A stretch of DNA of 24,196 bases. It comes from an uncultured Oscillospiraceae bacterium. GTDB lineage: Bacteria; Bacillota; Clostridia; Oscillospirales; Oscillospiraceae. This document shows positions 6,910 to 14,950 of the stretch, piece by piece. A program made the position numbers and the translations under genes. The notes under the pieces are model-generated. The model was not told the DNA's origin and searched no databases. It saw nothing but the letters and a program-made list of their open reading frames with translations. The stretch is from assembly GCA_934589665.1 (NCBI GenBank), contig CAKTOJ010000016.1, forward strand, positions 1 through 24,196. The letters are read 5' to 3'. How positions within the stretch are numbered: position 1 is the stretch's first letter; each line of letters begins with the position of its first letter.

Positions 6910-7314
6910 TTACTCTTCGTCCTTATCCTCGGCGGCATTGGCCAGATCGGACAGGTCGAACTCCAGCTTTGCGCCGCAGTTCGGGCACTCGATCTCACCG
7001 TCCTCGAGCATGGTGTCGTCAAAGTAAATCTCTTCCTCGCACTCAGGGCAGGTTGTGGCGTAGCACTCCTCTTCCTCGTCGTCCTCATCGTCCTCGTCAT
7101 AGACGATGTCTTCCACGTCGGAGAGGTCGTCGCTGATCACATCCATGCCGTCGCCGAGCTCCACGACCTCATCGGTCAGATCCTCGATCTCAAGCGCGAT
7201 CTCGTCGAGCACATCCACGATGGCGGCAAAGAGCTTGCCCTCGTTGGAGTCCGTGTCGACCTTCATGCCTTCCATCAGGCCTTTGAGATAGGCAACCTTT
7301 TCAGAAATACCCAT
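6910..7314 (-). CDS. CD1247-type acidic zinc-ribbon protein
   Basis: This 134-residue protein has a conserved N-terminal helix region (MGISEKVAYLKGLMEG), a very acidic middle (about residues 42-83, mostly Asp and Glu) and a C-terminal zinc ribbon with Cys89/Cys92 and Cys110/Cys113. I recognise the N-terminus as the CD1247 N-terminal domain family of Clostridia; the family has no function that I know. It lies 50 bases downstream of efp with no terminator between, so the two probably share a transcript. GGAG precedes ATG 7314. The ribbon and acidic tract could suit contact with RNA polymerase or ribosomal proteins, but that is only a guess. Confidence 0.8.
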   Translation of the reverse strand: MGISEKVAYLKGLMEGMKVDTDSNEGKLFAAIVDVLDEIALEIEDLTDEVVELGDGMDVISDDLSDVEDIVYDEDDEDDEEEECYATTCPECEEEIYFDDTMLEDGEIECPNCGAKLEFDLSDLANAAEDKDEE

Positions 7315-7364
7315 GATGAATCTCCTTTCAGATCAATATCAACCGGTTTCCTGCTGTCGATTCC

Positions 7365-7931
7365 TTACTTGGCACGGCCCATGTACTCGCCGGTACGGGT
7401 GTCGATCTGGATCTTGTCGCCCTCGTTGATGAACAGGGGCACCTTGATCTCCGCACCGGTCTCGACGATGGCGGGCTTGGTCACGTTCGTGGCGGTATCG
7501 CCCTTGGCGCCCGGCTCGGACTTGGTGACGACCAGCTCAACGAAGTTGGGCGGCTCAATGCCGAACACACGGCCCTTGACGGAGAGGATCTTGCACATGG
7601 TGTTCTCCTTAACGAAGCGGAAGGCATCGCCAAGCAGCTCGCGGTTGAGGGGAACCATGTCATAGGTCTCCTGATCCATGAAGTAATAAAGATCACCGTC
7701 GTTGTAGCTGTACTCCATGTCCTTGCGCTCGACAAAGGCTTCATCGAACTTTGCGGTGGGGTTGAACGAGGTCTCGGTGACCGCGCCGGTCTCGACGTTG
7801 CGCATCTTGGTGCGCACGAACGCCGCACCCTTACCGGGCTTGACGTGCTGGAACTCGACGACCTGATAGACCTTGCCGTCCATCTCGAAAGTCTTGCCGT
7901 TTCTGAAATCGCCGGCAGTAATCGTTGCCAT
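7365..7931 (-). CDS. efp: Elongation factor P
   Basis: The 188-residue protein has the length and three-domain layout of EF-P. The tip of domain I reads VKPGKGAAF, placing the conserved lysine at position 34, as in E. coli. The C-terminus ([18 protein letters not shown]) is the typical ending. EF-P binds stalled ribosomes between the P and E sites and promotes peptide bonds at polyproline stretches. I chose ATG 7931 because GGAGG lies nearby upstream and the protein then begins MATITAGDF like other family members; a start 15 bases earlier would put that ribosome binding site in the coding region. No gene for lysine modification is seen in the window. Confidence 0.97.
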   Translation of the reverse strand: MATITAGDFRNGKTFEMDGKVYQVVEFQHVKPGKGAAFVRTKMRNVETGAVTETSFNPTAKFDEAFVERKDMEYSYNDGDLYYFMDQETYDMVPLNRELLGDAFRFVKENTMCKILSVKGRVFGIEPPNFVELVVTKSEPGAKGDTATNVTKPAIVETGAEIKVPLFINEGDKIQIDTRTGEYMGRAK

Positions 7932-8009
7932 AGTTTTTTCCTCCATATTCCCGAGGAAATCACTATGGACTTCCTCAAATTCATAAAGTAGCGGTTTTTA
8001 ACCTATGGT

Positions 8010-8038
8010 ATTTTACCGCATATAGCGCATCATTGCAA
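8010..8038 (-). promoter_or_regulatory. Promoter of efp
   Basis: TTGCAA and TAAAAT are spaced by 17 bases on the minus strand, about 80 bases upstream of the efp start. The leader includes a 6-bp inverted repeat, GAGGAA/TTCCTC (7953-7976), of unknown meaning. Confidence 0.7.
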
Positions 8039-8075
8039 GTATTTTTCTCTATCTGGCGCTTATTTTTCCAAAATA

Positions 8076-8585
8076 TTATTTCCGCCCCGACCGCCTGTCC
8101 TGCGTGCAGGCGCGCTTGAACGGTTCCTGCATGGCGTGAAGCACCTTCTGCCACGTGCTGTGCGCACCGCCCTTCGGCTCGACCATCAGCGCAAGCACGC
8201 CGCTGCGCCGCGCGCCTAAAATGTCCGTGAGCAGCTTATCGCCAAGCATCGCCGTCTGCTCCGGCGCGGCACCGAATTTTTCCATCGCGCGGCGGTAGCC
8301 CTGACGCATCGGCTTCCTCGCGTGGCCGACAAAGTCGATGCCCAGTCCTGCACAGAAGCGCTCCACACGTGCGGAGCTGCGGTTATTCGACAGGACTGCG
8401 ACCGTGATCCCCGCCGCCTCCAGCGCTGCAAGCCACGCGCGCACCGCTTCGTCGGGATCGTGGACGGATTTCGGTGCCAGCGTGTAATCAAGATCTGTGA
8501 GCAAAAGCCTCACGCCTCTTTCGCGCAGAAAATCCGGCGTCACGGCGGTATAATCATCAAAAACCCATTCTGGTGTAAGCAGCAT
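8076..8585 (-). CDS. YqeG family HAD phosphatase
   Basis: The 169-residue protein has the HAD signature: TDLDYTL with Asp31 and Asp33, then SNN (motif II), a lysine in HARKP (motif III) and GDKLLTD (motif IV). This spacing is typical of the YqeG subfamily of HAD-IIIA phosphatases in Firmicutes. The family is usually treated as phosphohydrolases and the substrate is not settled. ATG 8585 has AAGGAA about 9 bases upstream and gives the normal MLLTP-type start. A longer frame to 8654 would run into the start of the divergent gene and is not supported. The gene lies upstream of efp but efp has its own promoter. Confidence 0.9.
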   Translation of the reverse strand: MLLTPEWVFDDYTAVTPDFLRERGVRLLLTDLDYTLAPKSVHDPDEAVRAWLAALEAAGITVAVLSNNRSSARVERFCAGLGIDFVGHARKPMRQGYRRAMEKFGAAPEQTAMLGDKLLTDILGARRSGVLALMVEPKGGAHSTWQKVLHAMQEPFKRACTQDRRSGRK

Positions 8586-8652
8586 CGGTATAGTTTCCTT
8601 TCCCTGTGCGTAAAGTGGTAGCAGCCTTTTATCCGTAAAGGGGGAGTCTGCC

Positions 8653-9414
8653 ATGCCTTCTGTCTATCTGGCGGTCACACCATCGGAGCTGCCCAGCTGC
8701 CAATCGCTCCGCGCACCGCTGTGTCATATCGCCTACGCCGTCGGCGACGGCGGACAGCTCATGGGCCGCGGCCTGCCGCGCGGCATACAGGGCGGGCTGA
8801 TGGGGCTCTCCGACCGCTGCGCCGGCCCCCTGCCGGAGCCGCAGGCTCTCTGTCAATCAATTCTCAGCGTATGCGCCGCGCGGCGCTTCAGCGGCGTGCT
8901 CGCCGACTTTGAGCGCGCAGCGGATTCCAGCCGTCTCGCCTTTCTCTCCCGGCTCGGCGCAGCCCTGCGTCAGACCGGGAAGCGGCTTTTTGTCCCCGAA
9001 GCCTTCGCCGTGCCCGAGGCGGTCGTCCTCATCGGCACCGCGCTCTCCGGCGGAACGCTGCGCGAGCGGCTCTCAGACGCCGCCGCGCGTTACGGCGCGC
9101 AGCGCATTGCACTCGACTGCCAACGCCTCGCGGTCGATCTCACACTTCCCTGCCGCAGCGGCGACGGAACGCCGCTCACGCGGGAAGAGCTCACCGCTCT
9201 GCGTGAGCGCAGCGGCTCGGCCGTCTTTTTCTCCGACGAGCTGTGCGCAAATTACTTCAGCTATTTCGACCGTGCCCAAGCGCACTTCGTGCTCTTCGAC
9301 ACGGCAGAAACACTGCGGCGCAAGATACAGCTCGGACGCGAGCGCGGCATCGGAGACGTCTTTTTCATGTTCCCCGAGGTGGACGATCTGCTCCCTGGAC
9401 TGCTTACAGTTTAG
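8653..9414 (+). CDS. GH18-like TIM-barrel protein, partly degenerate active site
   Basis: This 253-residue protein resembles the GH18 (chitinase-like) barrel. SGVLADFERA (residues 80-89) aligns with the GH18 motif DGxDxDxE and keeps Asp85 and the acid Glu87, but the two earlier aspartates are Ser and Leu. The C-terminal part (FDTAETLRRKIQLGRERGIG) matches the last barrel strand and helix, where GH18 proteins have a segment such as YDDxxSLxxK. GH18-like barrels without full activity occur in spore cortex and cell wall proteins. No signal peptide is visible, so it may act in the cytosol or be a spore protein. AAGGGGGAG precedes ATG 8653. Function is inferred from faint similarity. It overlaps the convergent gene by 11 bases. 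Confidence 0.65.
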   Translation: MPSVYLAVTPSELPSCQSLRAPLCHIAYAVGDGGQLMGRGLPRGIQGGLMGLSDRCAGPLPEPQALCQSILSVCAARRFSGVLADFERAADSSRLAFLSRLGAALRQTGKRLFVPEAFAVPEAVVLIGTALSGGTLRERLSDAAARYGAQRIALDCQRLAVDLTLPCRSGDGTPLTREELTALRERSGSAVFFSDELCANYFSYFDRAQAHFVLFDTAETLRRKIQLGRERGIGDVFFMFPEVDDLLPGLLTV

Positions 9415-9781
9415 TCCCCTGCGTCATCGCCGCATGCTCTTTTTTCAGCTCTTCGAGAAGCTCTGCCGGCTTCCACCCGCGGTTCGCCGCCGTCAGCATC
9501 GCCTTATACGGGATGCGCAGTCCGGTGCGGCGCATGGCGTTCAGCGCCTGATTCATCCGGTCGCCGTAAAACCCGCAGAACACGAGCATCGGCTCACCCA
9601 GCGCCGCGCCGGAATAGGCTTCTTCCGTGCACGGACAATCGGCTGCACCGGCCAGCGCACCGATCGTCTGCGCATAGTCTGCTGCGGGAACGCTTTTGAC
9701 CGCCATCTTCCGCGGTGCAAAGGTCTGCGTCAGCAGCGGCAGGATTGCCTCGCAGCCAAAGGCAAGAATATGCTCTTTCAA
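9404..9781 (-). CDS. DUF3783 protein
   Basis: The 125-residue protein carries the DUF3783 pattern near its end: MLVFCGFYGDRMNQAL, then RIPYKAMLTAANRGWKPAELL and an EELKKEH segment. The family is widespread in anaerobic Firmicutes and I know no function for it. The best start is a TTG at 9781, with AAGGAG 10 bases upstream and a good promoter beyond that; no ATG lies near this site. Its last 11 bases overlap the end of the convergent GH18-like gene, so no terminator fits between them. Confidence 0.8.
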   Translation of the reverse strand: MKEHILAFGCEAILPLLTQTFAPRKMAVKSVPAADYAQTIGALAGAADCPCTEEAYSGAALGEPMLVFCGFYGDRMNQALNAMRRTGLRIPYKAMLTAANRGWKPAELLEELKKEHAAMTQGTKL

Positions 9782-9804
9782 GTGCGCTCAACTCCTTTTT
9801 CGTC

Positions 9805-9833
9805 AGTATAGCATCCCACGCCATGAAAAACAA
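9805..9833 (-). promoter_or_regulatory. Promoter of the DUF3783 gene
   Basis: TTGTTT and TATACT lie 17 bases apart, with TGC directly before the -10 as an extended -10 element. It sits about 24 bases upstream of the TTG start and supports that start. Confidence 0.65.
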
Positions 9834-9849
9834 GTCCGTCGCAGGAGAA

Positions 9850-9884
9850 AAAGGGAGCGGCGGCACAATGCCGCCGCTCCCTTT
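9850..9884 (-). terminator. Intrinsic terminator of the AraC-type gene
   Basis: A perfect 15-bp stem (AAAGGGAGCGGCGGC with its complement) and a 5-base loop are followed by a T-rich run on the minus strand, directly after the AraC-type gene. Confidence 0.9.
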
Positions 9885-9903
9885 GGGAGAAAGTTATTTT
9901 GCT

Positions 9904-10875
9904 TTACAGCCGTTGAATCGGTCGAATATATTTGAAATACTGTCCCGGCGTAAAGTAAAGATACATCATCCGTCCCGGCGTCTGCGTATCGAGCCGGCAG
10001 CCATTGGCGGCGTAATCAAACGCCTTCATCGCCGCTTCGACCTTTTCCTCCACCGTGCGGCACTCCTGCTCATAGTCGAACGGACCGTGCTCAAAAACGA
10101 CGTACTCCCCCTCCGGAATATCCGAAAGGATCATCTGCTCCGGCACCGGTCCGGCATAGTCGGCCGGAAGGCGTACGCCGTAGCACTCCGTGCGCAGATA
10201 TCCCCAATCGCACAGCCGGCCGGATACATCATTCCGGTACCCCATAATCTGCCCGGCCATGCAGTCGTTCTCGCTGCCGCCCGCATCGTCCAGCTTGCCC
10301 TTGATGCTGTCGAGCAGACCACAGACCGTCTCGCAGTCCTGTCCGGGTATATTCGCCTGCTTCTGCCAGAAATCCCAGTAGCCGTTGCTCTCGCGGTTTT
10401 CAATGTGCAGAAATTTGTGCGCCGGGATCGTGACGAAATAGGTTTTCACGCCGTCTCCTGATTTGACCATACCAATCTCTCCTAATCCGAAAATATAGCG
10501 GTCAAAGGGGTGGATTTTTGTGCGCAGCACAACTGGCCGCGGATCATGCCGGTAGGCATCGGGTGAAACGCCGTAGGCCCGCCGAAAAGCCCGCGTAAAG
10601 GCCTCGTGCGAGGAAAAGCCATAGTCCAGCGCGATGTCCAGCAGACTTCGCCGGGTGTCGCGCACCTCCTTGAGTGCAAACGCCAAGCGGCGGCCGGAAA
10701 GATATTCCCGCAGGCTCATGCCGGAGATCTCTCTGAACTTCCGCGTCATATAATACTCGGAATAGCCCGCGGCCTGCGCGATACGGCGGAGCGTAAGCGC
10801 CTCGTCGTTATGTGCAAGGATGCTCTCGTCGATCCCATCAACGACGGTTTGGATCAGTCTCTGCCATTCGTACAT
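9904..10875 (-). CDS. AraC family regulator with GyrI-like effector domain
   Basis: The 323-residue protein has two AraC helix-turn-helix units in residues 1-110 (LTLRRIAQAAGYSEYYMTRKF and SLLDIALDYGFSSHEAFTRAF, each a classic AraC recognition segment), followed by a GyrI-like small-molecule binding domain from about residue 130 to the end (ending YFTPGQYFKYIRP). This is the layout of Rob/SoxS-like multidrug sensors with a C-terminal effector domain. ATG 10875 has AAGGGGGAA upstream; the longer frame to 10968 runs into the terminator of rpsU and is not supported. A possible -10 (TATACT, 10903-10908) lacks a clear -35. The ligand is unknown. Confidence 0.9.
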   Translation of the reverse strand: MYEWQRLIQTVVDGIDESILAHNDEALTLRRIAQAAGYSEYYMTRKFREISGMSLREYLSGRRLAFALKEVRDTRRSLLDIALDYGFSSHEAFTRAFRRAYGVSPDAYRHDPRPVVLRTKIHPFDRYIFGLGEIGMVKSGDGVKTYFVTIPAHKFLHIENRESNGYWDFWQKQANIPGQDCETVCGLLDSIKGKLDDAGGSENDCMAGQIMGYRNDVSGRLCDWGYLRTECYGVRLPADYAGPVPEQMILSDIPEGEYVVFEHGPFDYEQECRTVEEKVEAAMKAFDYAANGCRLDTQTPGRMMYLYFTPGQYFKYIRPIQRL

Positions 10876-10950
10876 TCCGTATTCCCCCTTTCGCTGAGGA
10901 TCAGTATAGCGTTTTTTCAGCCGCTGCGCTTGATTTTTCTTGCGTACTAT

Positions 10951-10984
10951 AAAAAGAACGTCACGCAAGCGTGACGTTCTTTTT
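10951..10984 (-). terminator. Intrinsic terminator of rpsU
   Basis: The stem AAAAAGAACGTCACG pairs with CGTGACGTTCTTTTT around a 4-base loop. On the minus strand it follows the rpsU stop and ends in a T-run; the A/T symmetry means it may also work on the plus strand. Confidence 0.9.
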
Positions 10985-10991
10985 TGAGCTA

Positions 10992-11177
10992 TTAATAATA
11001 GCGCTTATTGCGGTTCTTACGGGCAGCCTCGCTCTTCTTGCGGCGCTTCACACTCGGGCTCTCATAGCACTCGCGCTTGCGGACCTCCGCCAGAACGCCG
11101 GCCTTGGCGCAGCTTCTCTTGAATCTCTTCAGAGCGCTGTCCAGGCTCTCGCCTTCCTTGACATGGACCTCGGACAT
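10992..11177 (-). CDS. rpsU: 30S ribosomal protein S21
   Basis: The 61-residue basic protein has the S21 layout: a short acidic start ([20 protein letters not shown]), the central [17 protein letters not shown] helix and a lysine/arginine-rich tail ending KNRNKRYY. S21 joins the platform of the small ribosomal subunit near the anti-Shine-Dalgarno region. A GGAGGG motif precedes ATG 11177. The gene is alone in its transcript, with a perfect-consensus promoter upstream and a strong terminator downstream, which fits the high expression expected of a ribosomal protein. Confidence 0.97.
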   Translation of the reverse strand: MSEVHVKEGESLDSALKRFKRSCAKAGVLAEVRKRECYESPSVKRRKKSEAARKNRNKRYY

Positions 11178-11255
11178 TTATGTTTTCCCTCCCTCCGATG
11201 CACCCGGCTGATTCCAGAGTGCTCTTTAAGAGTCATTGACATGACTAACGTGGGT

Positions 11256-11284
11256 ATTATATTGAAAAACGCAGAGCTTGTCAA
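11256..11284 (-). promoter_or_regulatory. Consensus promoter of rpsU
   Basis: TTGACA and TATAAT are both perfect and are separated by exactly 17 bases on the minus strand. The leader to the start codon is about 70 bases and contains small inverted repeats of unclear meaning. Confidence 0.9.
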
Positions 11285-11342
11285 TATGTTTTGCAAATTT
11301 TCGATTATTTTCTTTTCTGGATTTTCCCCTGCCGAAGAAGCA

Positions 11343-12755
11343 TCACCCCTCCGCGCCATTCACGTATGCGTCGAAGCGGAGTGAGACGGACGTGCTGCTG
11401 TCCGGGAAGAAAAAACCGGAGTTATAAAAGTAAACGCCATCCACATCCGCCGTGTAGTCCATCGACACGCCGCGCCAGTCCTGATGGCAGGATCGATCAG
11501 CCGGCCACTTCTCCTCCGACACCGTATTCATAAGGGACCGTATGTTGAACAGGCTCGTCTCCGGCTGCGCCGCCGCCAGCGCCAGATAGGCCATGCGCGC
11601 GTCATCCATATCGACGGAAAAGCTGTCCCCGCCCTCAGCACTGTACGCCCAGTGTACCGCACGCAGAGCTCCGTTCTCCACTGTATATGTAAAATCCGTT
11701 GGCCGTGCGGCATTGATATAAACGGTGTACATGTCGTTCTCCTGCGTCCATGCCCCCGTCTCGTCCAGCTGCCATGCGCCATTCCGGTCACACTGCCGGC
11801 AATAATAGTTGAAATTCTCGGCAAAGTCTGCCACGCTCAACGCGCCGCGGCACGGCGGCAGCAGTACGGAGACGATCATGAGCACCGAAAGCGCCGTTGC
11901 TGCAGCCGTGCAGCCAAGATAGAGCGCCGCCATCTTCCCCATTCCGCGCTCATCAAAGTGCTCGACCGAATTCTCTTCCCATGCAAGCATTTCTCCTTTA
12001 CTGCATCTCCGATAGCTCAGGATCATGCAGATCAGCTCTACAAGTGGAAGGCTCAAGCCGACGCCATAGGCCCAGACCGTTACGGTGCGCGAAAACGCCT
12101 CGCCGAAGCTCAAATAACTGCCGTCCGGGCGCGTGACCCGGACGCCCATGCACCATTTGCCCGCCGTTGTCCCGCACCGGCTGAGCAGCAGAGGTTCTAT
12201 CAGGATCAAAAGTGCCCAGCCGATCCATCCGACAAGCGCTTTGGCCCAGACCGAGTCGTTCGGCATACAGCGCAGGAGCACAAACTGCACAAGGCTCACC
12301 GGCAGTCCGACGAGTGCAAGATCGATCGTCCGCGCGAAATAGCGCCGCCACGGGTGCGGCTCCGGCACATCGCCCTGCTCGACCGTACGTGGATGCTCCA
12401 TCCGGTCAAGATACGGCTCCGGCTGTAAGGCTGAATAGCTTGTCACCTCGTCCGCCAGATCGCTGCACAGCCGGCGGGCCGCAAACAGCTCTCGCCCCTC
12501 CGTCTCCAGCGCAGCGCCGCGATGGCGCATGGCTTCGGCAAAGTCCAGCTCGCCGGACTGAAGGCGGCGGATCTCATCGATGGAAAAGCCGAGACGCCGC
12601 AGCAGCTTAATGCGCAGAAGGGTTTCCAGATCCGACTCGCTGTAGTCGCGGTACTGGTTCTCTCTCCGCGCAGGCGTCAGCAAACCCTCCTGCTCGTAAT
12701 AGCGAATGTTCGCGCGCGTCATGCCGCTACGCGTTTCCAGATCCTTGACGTTCAT
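11343..12755 (-). CDS. MerR HTH fused to an RDD membrane domain
   Basis: The 470-residue protein joins three parts. Residues 1-70 are a MerR-type winged helix (GMTRANIRYYEQEGLL, then LRRLGFSIDEIRRL). Residues about 80-110 form a linker helix. Residues about 134-260 are an RDD membrane domain with RYFARTIDLALVG and GTTAGKWCMGVRV, which are its typical motifs. Hydrophobic segments lie near 144-163, 170-192, 224-247 and 275-299. The rest (about 308-470) is a polar domain I do not recognise. A membrane-bound MerR regulator could carry a signal from envelope to DNA, but the sensor side is uncertain: four membrane segments would place the C-terminal domain in the cytosol, three or five outside. AAGGGAG precedes ATG 12755. 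Confidence 0.8.
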   Translation of the reverse strand: MNVKDLETRSGMTRANIRYYEQEGLLTPARRENQYRDYSESDLETLLRIKLLRRLGFSIDEIRRLQSGELDFAEAMRHRGAALETEGRELFAARRLCSDLADEVTSYSALQPEPYLDRMEHPRTVEQGDVPEPHPWRRYFARTIDLALVGLPVSLVQFVLLRCMPNDSVWAKALVGWIGWALLILIEPLLLSRCGTTAGKWCMGVRVTRPDGSYLSFGEAFSRTVTVWAYGVGLSLPLVELICMILSYRRCSKGEMLAWEENSVEHFDERGMGKMAALYLGCTAAATALSVLMIVSVLLPPCRGALSVADFAENFNYYCRQCDRNGAWQLDETGAWTQENDMYTVYINAARPTDFTYTVENGALRAVHWAYSAEGGDSFSVDMDDARMAYLALAAAQPETSLFNIRSLMNTVSEEKWPADRSCHQDWRGVSMDYTADVDGVYFYNSGFFFPDSSTSVSLRFDAYVNGAEG

Positions 12756-12797
12756 ATACGCTCCCTTCCGATACGTTGCCTGTCGTTATGATATCGT

Positions 12798-12828
12798 ATT
12801 TTAAGGGATAAAGCAACTTGACAGTCAA
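12798..12828 (-). promoter_or_regulatory. Promoter of the MerR-RDD gene with a 19-base spacer
   Basis: TTGACT and TAAAAT lie 19 bases apart on the minus strand. Such long spacers are typical of promoters activated by MerR proteins, which twist the DNA to bring the two boxes into line. This suits autoregulation by the encoded protein. Confidence 0.6.
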
Positions 12829-12830
12829 GT
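12816..12830. promoter_or_regulatory. Perfect palindrome over the MerR-RDD -35 box
   Basis: ACTTGAC-A-GTCAAGT is a perfect 7+1+7 palindrome that includes the -35 hexamer. It is a candidate operator for the MerR-RDD protein and also lies about 38 bases upstream of the -35 of the divergent gene. Confidence 0.55.
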
Positions 12831-12867
12831 CTTTTTTCAAAAAAAGGAAAAAGATTTCCTCCCCCTC

Positions 12868-12896
12868 TGGAAATTCCCGAAATTCGATGTTATACT
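12868..12896 (+). promoter_or_regulatory. Promoter of the LtaS-like gene
   Basis: TGGAAA and TATACT are 17 bases apart, and TGT directly before the -10 forms an extended -10. It lies about 35 bases before the start codon. Confidence 0.6.
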
Positions 12897-12930
12897 TTTA
12901 TCTGTATGTTTTAGGAAAGGAGGCATGCTT

Positions 12931-14949
12931 ATGGATGCGGATACCTCACTCAGACCTTCCGCGAGGCAGGGCGTTTCCGACCGCTTTGAGGCGTTTCTGG
13001 TCAGAACCGGCCTGTTCCAACTGCTTGCGCACATTCTGGCATGGTACCTCCGCCTTCGGCGCGCCTGGTGGCTGCCGCTGGCCAGAGAGGTGGCAAAGCA
13101 CGCCGCCTGCCTGCTGCTCCTGCCGCTGTCCATGGTCTATTTGACGCAGGCGATCACGATGCAGAACTTTGGCGCAGCCTGGACATGGCTCTTCGCGCAC
13201 GGTGCGGCAGTCGGCGCACAGTGTCTGCTGCTTGCAGCGGCACAGCTGCTGCTCCGCGTGCTGCTCGGCGGCTATGCCGCTTCAACGCTGCTGCTCTCAC
13301 TGCTGCTCTCGCTGCTTGCACTGACAGACTACTACAAAGCGGCGATCAACGGGTTCCATCTCATGCTCAGTGATTTTGCAATGATCCGCGGTATTCGGGA
13401 TATCGTGTCCTATGCCGCACCGCAGCTGACAGTCTCCAGTGTGACGGCGGCATGCCTTGTGCTTTTTGCGCTGCTCGTCCTGCTTGCATGGAAGCCGCTG
13501 CGCACCCGCCGACCCCGCAAGCGCTTCTCGCGCTCGTCGCTTGTCCTGCTTGCCGTCTCGGCGCTGACGCTCGCCTTATGTTTCGGCCCCGGTCCGTTCC
13601 GCAGCCGGGCCGCTGCGCTTGCGCAAAGCTTTCCCGCACAGGAGCAGCGCGTGGAGGAGGGCGGCGTGCTGTACGGTCTCTATTCCGCCTTTGCCGCCGC
13701 AGAGAGCACGGACTACTCCTCCTACAACGCGGACAACCTCAATTCGCTTCAAAACGAGCTCTTCACCTCCCAGCAGGAGGAAAACGACGGCGCGCATGAC
13801 GGCGTGCGGCCGCATATCATTATGATCCTCTCTGAAAGCTTTTTTGACGTCACCCGGCTCGACGGCATCGATTTTGCGCAGGATCCTCTTCCGAATTTCC
13901 ATGCGCTCGCGCAGAACTCGACCAACGGCCGTTTTCTCTCGAGCACATACGCCGGCGGCACCGGCAATGTGGAGATGGAAACGCTCACCGGCTTTTCAAA
14001 CGATCTGCTCAAGGAATCCGACTCGCTCACCTCGCTTGAGAGCAGTGTGTACGATTCTCTCCCCTCGCTTGCGCGGGACGCGCAGGCGGACGGCTACGAA
14101 ACCTTTTTCATCCATTCGCATAACTCCACGCTCTATAACCGTGCGGTCACAATGCCATCGCTCGGATTTGAGCATGTCATCTTTTCCGACGATTTTGAAA
14201 CGCCGATCTCCTTCAGCGGCAGCTATGTGTCCGATCAGACGCTGACAAATGAGATCATCCACCGCTTTGAAACCCGCGGCACGGACGCTCCTGTGTTCAT
14301 CCAGGCCGTCTCCATGGAAAACCACCAGCCCTACACGGCGGAAAAGTATGCGTATTCCTCCGGTCTTTCGTATACCTGCAGCCGTCTCAGCGATGATGAG
14401 CGTGAGGTGCTCGACGCCCTTGTCACCGGACTTAATCACGCCGACGCCGCGCTCGGAGAGCTGGTCAGGTACTTTGAGAACTGCGGCGAGCCCGTGATGA
14501 TCGTCTTTTACGGCGACCATCTGCCCTCCATGCTCCTCAGCGACAATGCCACGCTCTACTCGGCACTCGGCACGGTTCCGACCGTCGAGACCTCACAGTG
14601 GACGGCGGACGAGCTCAAGGAAATGCTCTCGACCGATTATCTCATCTGGACGAACTACGAGGACGCCCCCGAAGCCGACCATGACGAGAGCTCTCTGCTC
14701 ATCGGAACGGACGTGCTCGCCCGCGCGGGACTCAGGCGTTCGCCTTATCTGCGCTGGCTGAGCGACCATGTCTCACCGGTCTATCAGCTCTCCCGTCCGC
14801 GCCTGTTCGTTTCGGCCGATGGCTCGGCCTACAGCGAAGTGCCGGAGAGCGCCGCGACGATCCTCAACAAGCACACACTGCTGCAATATGATCTGATCTA
14901 CGGCGAACAGCGGTTGGCAAAATACTTCCGCATTAACAACACCGAATAA
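12931..14949 (+). CDS. LtaS-like sulfatase-fold membrane enzyme
   Basis: The 672-residue protein has about five N-terminal membrane segments (to residue 220) and a large extracytoplasmic alkaline-phosphatase/sulfatase-fold domain. The expected catalytic set is present: Glu302 in SESFFD, the nucleophile Thr344 in AGGTGNVEMETLTGF and Asp529-His530 in YGDHLP. In LtaS the equivalents are a metal-binding Glu, the Thr nucleophile and an Asp-His pair. LtaS polymerises glycerol phosphate for lipoteichoic acid; some relatives transfer phosphoglycerol to other acceptors, so the exact product is inferred. ATG 12931 is preferred to 12925 because AAAGGAGG ends 7 bases upstream of the first but only 1 base before the second. 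The MerR-RDD gene lies divergent to it. Confidence 0.9.
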   Translation: MDADTSLRPSARQGVSDRFEAFLVRTGLFQLLAHILAWYLRLRRAWWLPLAREVAKHAACLLLLPLSMVYLTQAITMQNFGAAWTWLFAHGAAVGAQCLLLAAAQLLLRVLLGGYAASTLLLSLLLSLLALTDYYKAAINGFHLMLSDFAMIRGIRDIVSYAAPQLTVSSVTAACLVLFALLVLLAWKPLRTRRPRKRFSRSSLVLLAVSALTLALCFGPGPFRSRAAALAQSFPAQEQRVEEGGVLYGLYSAFAAAESTDYSSYNADNLNSLQNELFTSQQEENDGAHDGVRPHIIMILSESFFDVTRLDGIDFAQDPLPNFHALAQNSTNGRFLSSTYAGGTGNVEMETLTGFSNDLLKESDSLTSLESSVYDSLPSLARDAQADGYETFFIHSHNSTLYNRAVTMPSLGFEHVIFSDDFETPISFSGSYVSDQTLTNEIIHRFETRGTDAPVFIQAVSMENHQPYTAEKYAYSSGLSYTCSRLSDDEREVLDALVTGLNHADAALGELVRYFENCGEPVMIVFYGDHLPSMLLSDNATLYSALGTVPTVETSQWTADELKEMLSTDYLIWTNYEDAPEADHDESSLLIGTDVLARAGLRRSPYLRWLSDHVSPVYQLSRPRLFVSADGSAYSEVPESAATILNKHTLLQYDLIYGEQRLAKYFRINNTE

Positions 14950-14950
14950 A

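Noticed and set aside
6763..7665. A 300-codon open frame on the plus strand crossing from the lysR gene into efp
   Set aside because: It crosses a bidirectional terminator and lies opposite two well-supported genes.
11484..12428. A 314-codon open frame on the plus strand opposite the MerR-RDD gene
   Set aside because: It is an antisense shadow with no ribosome binding site or domain.
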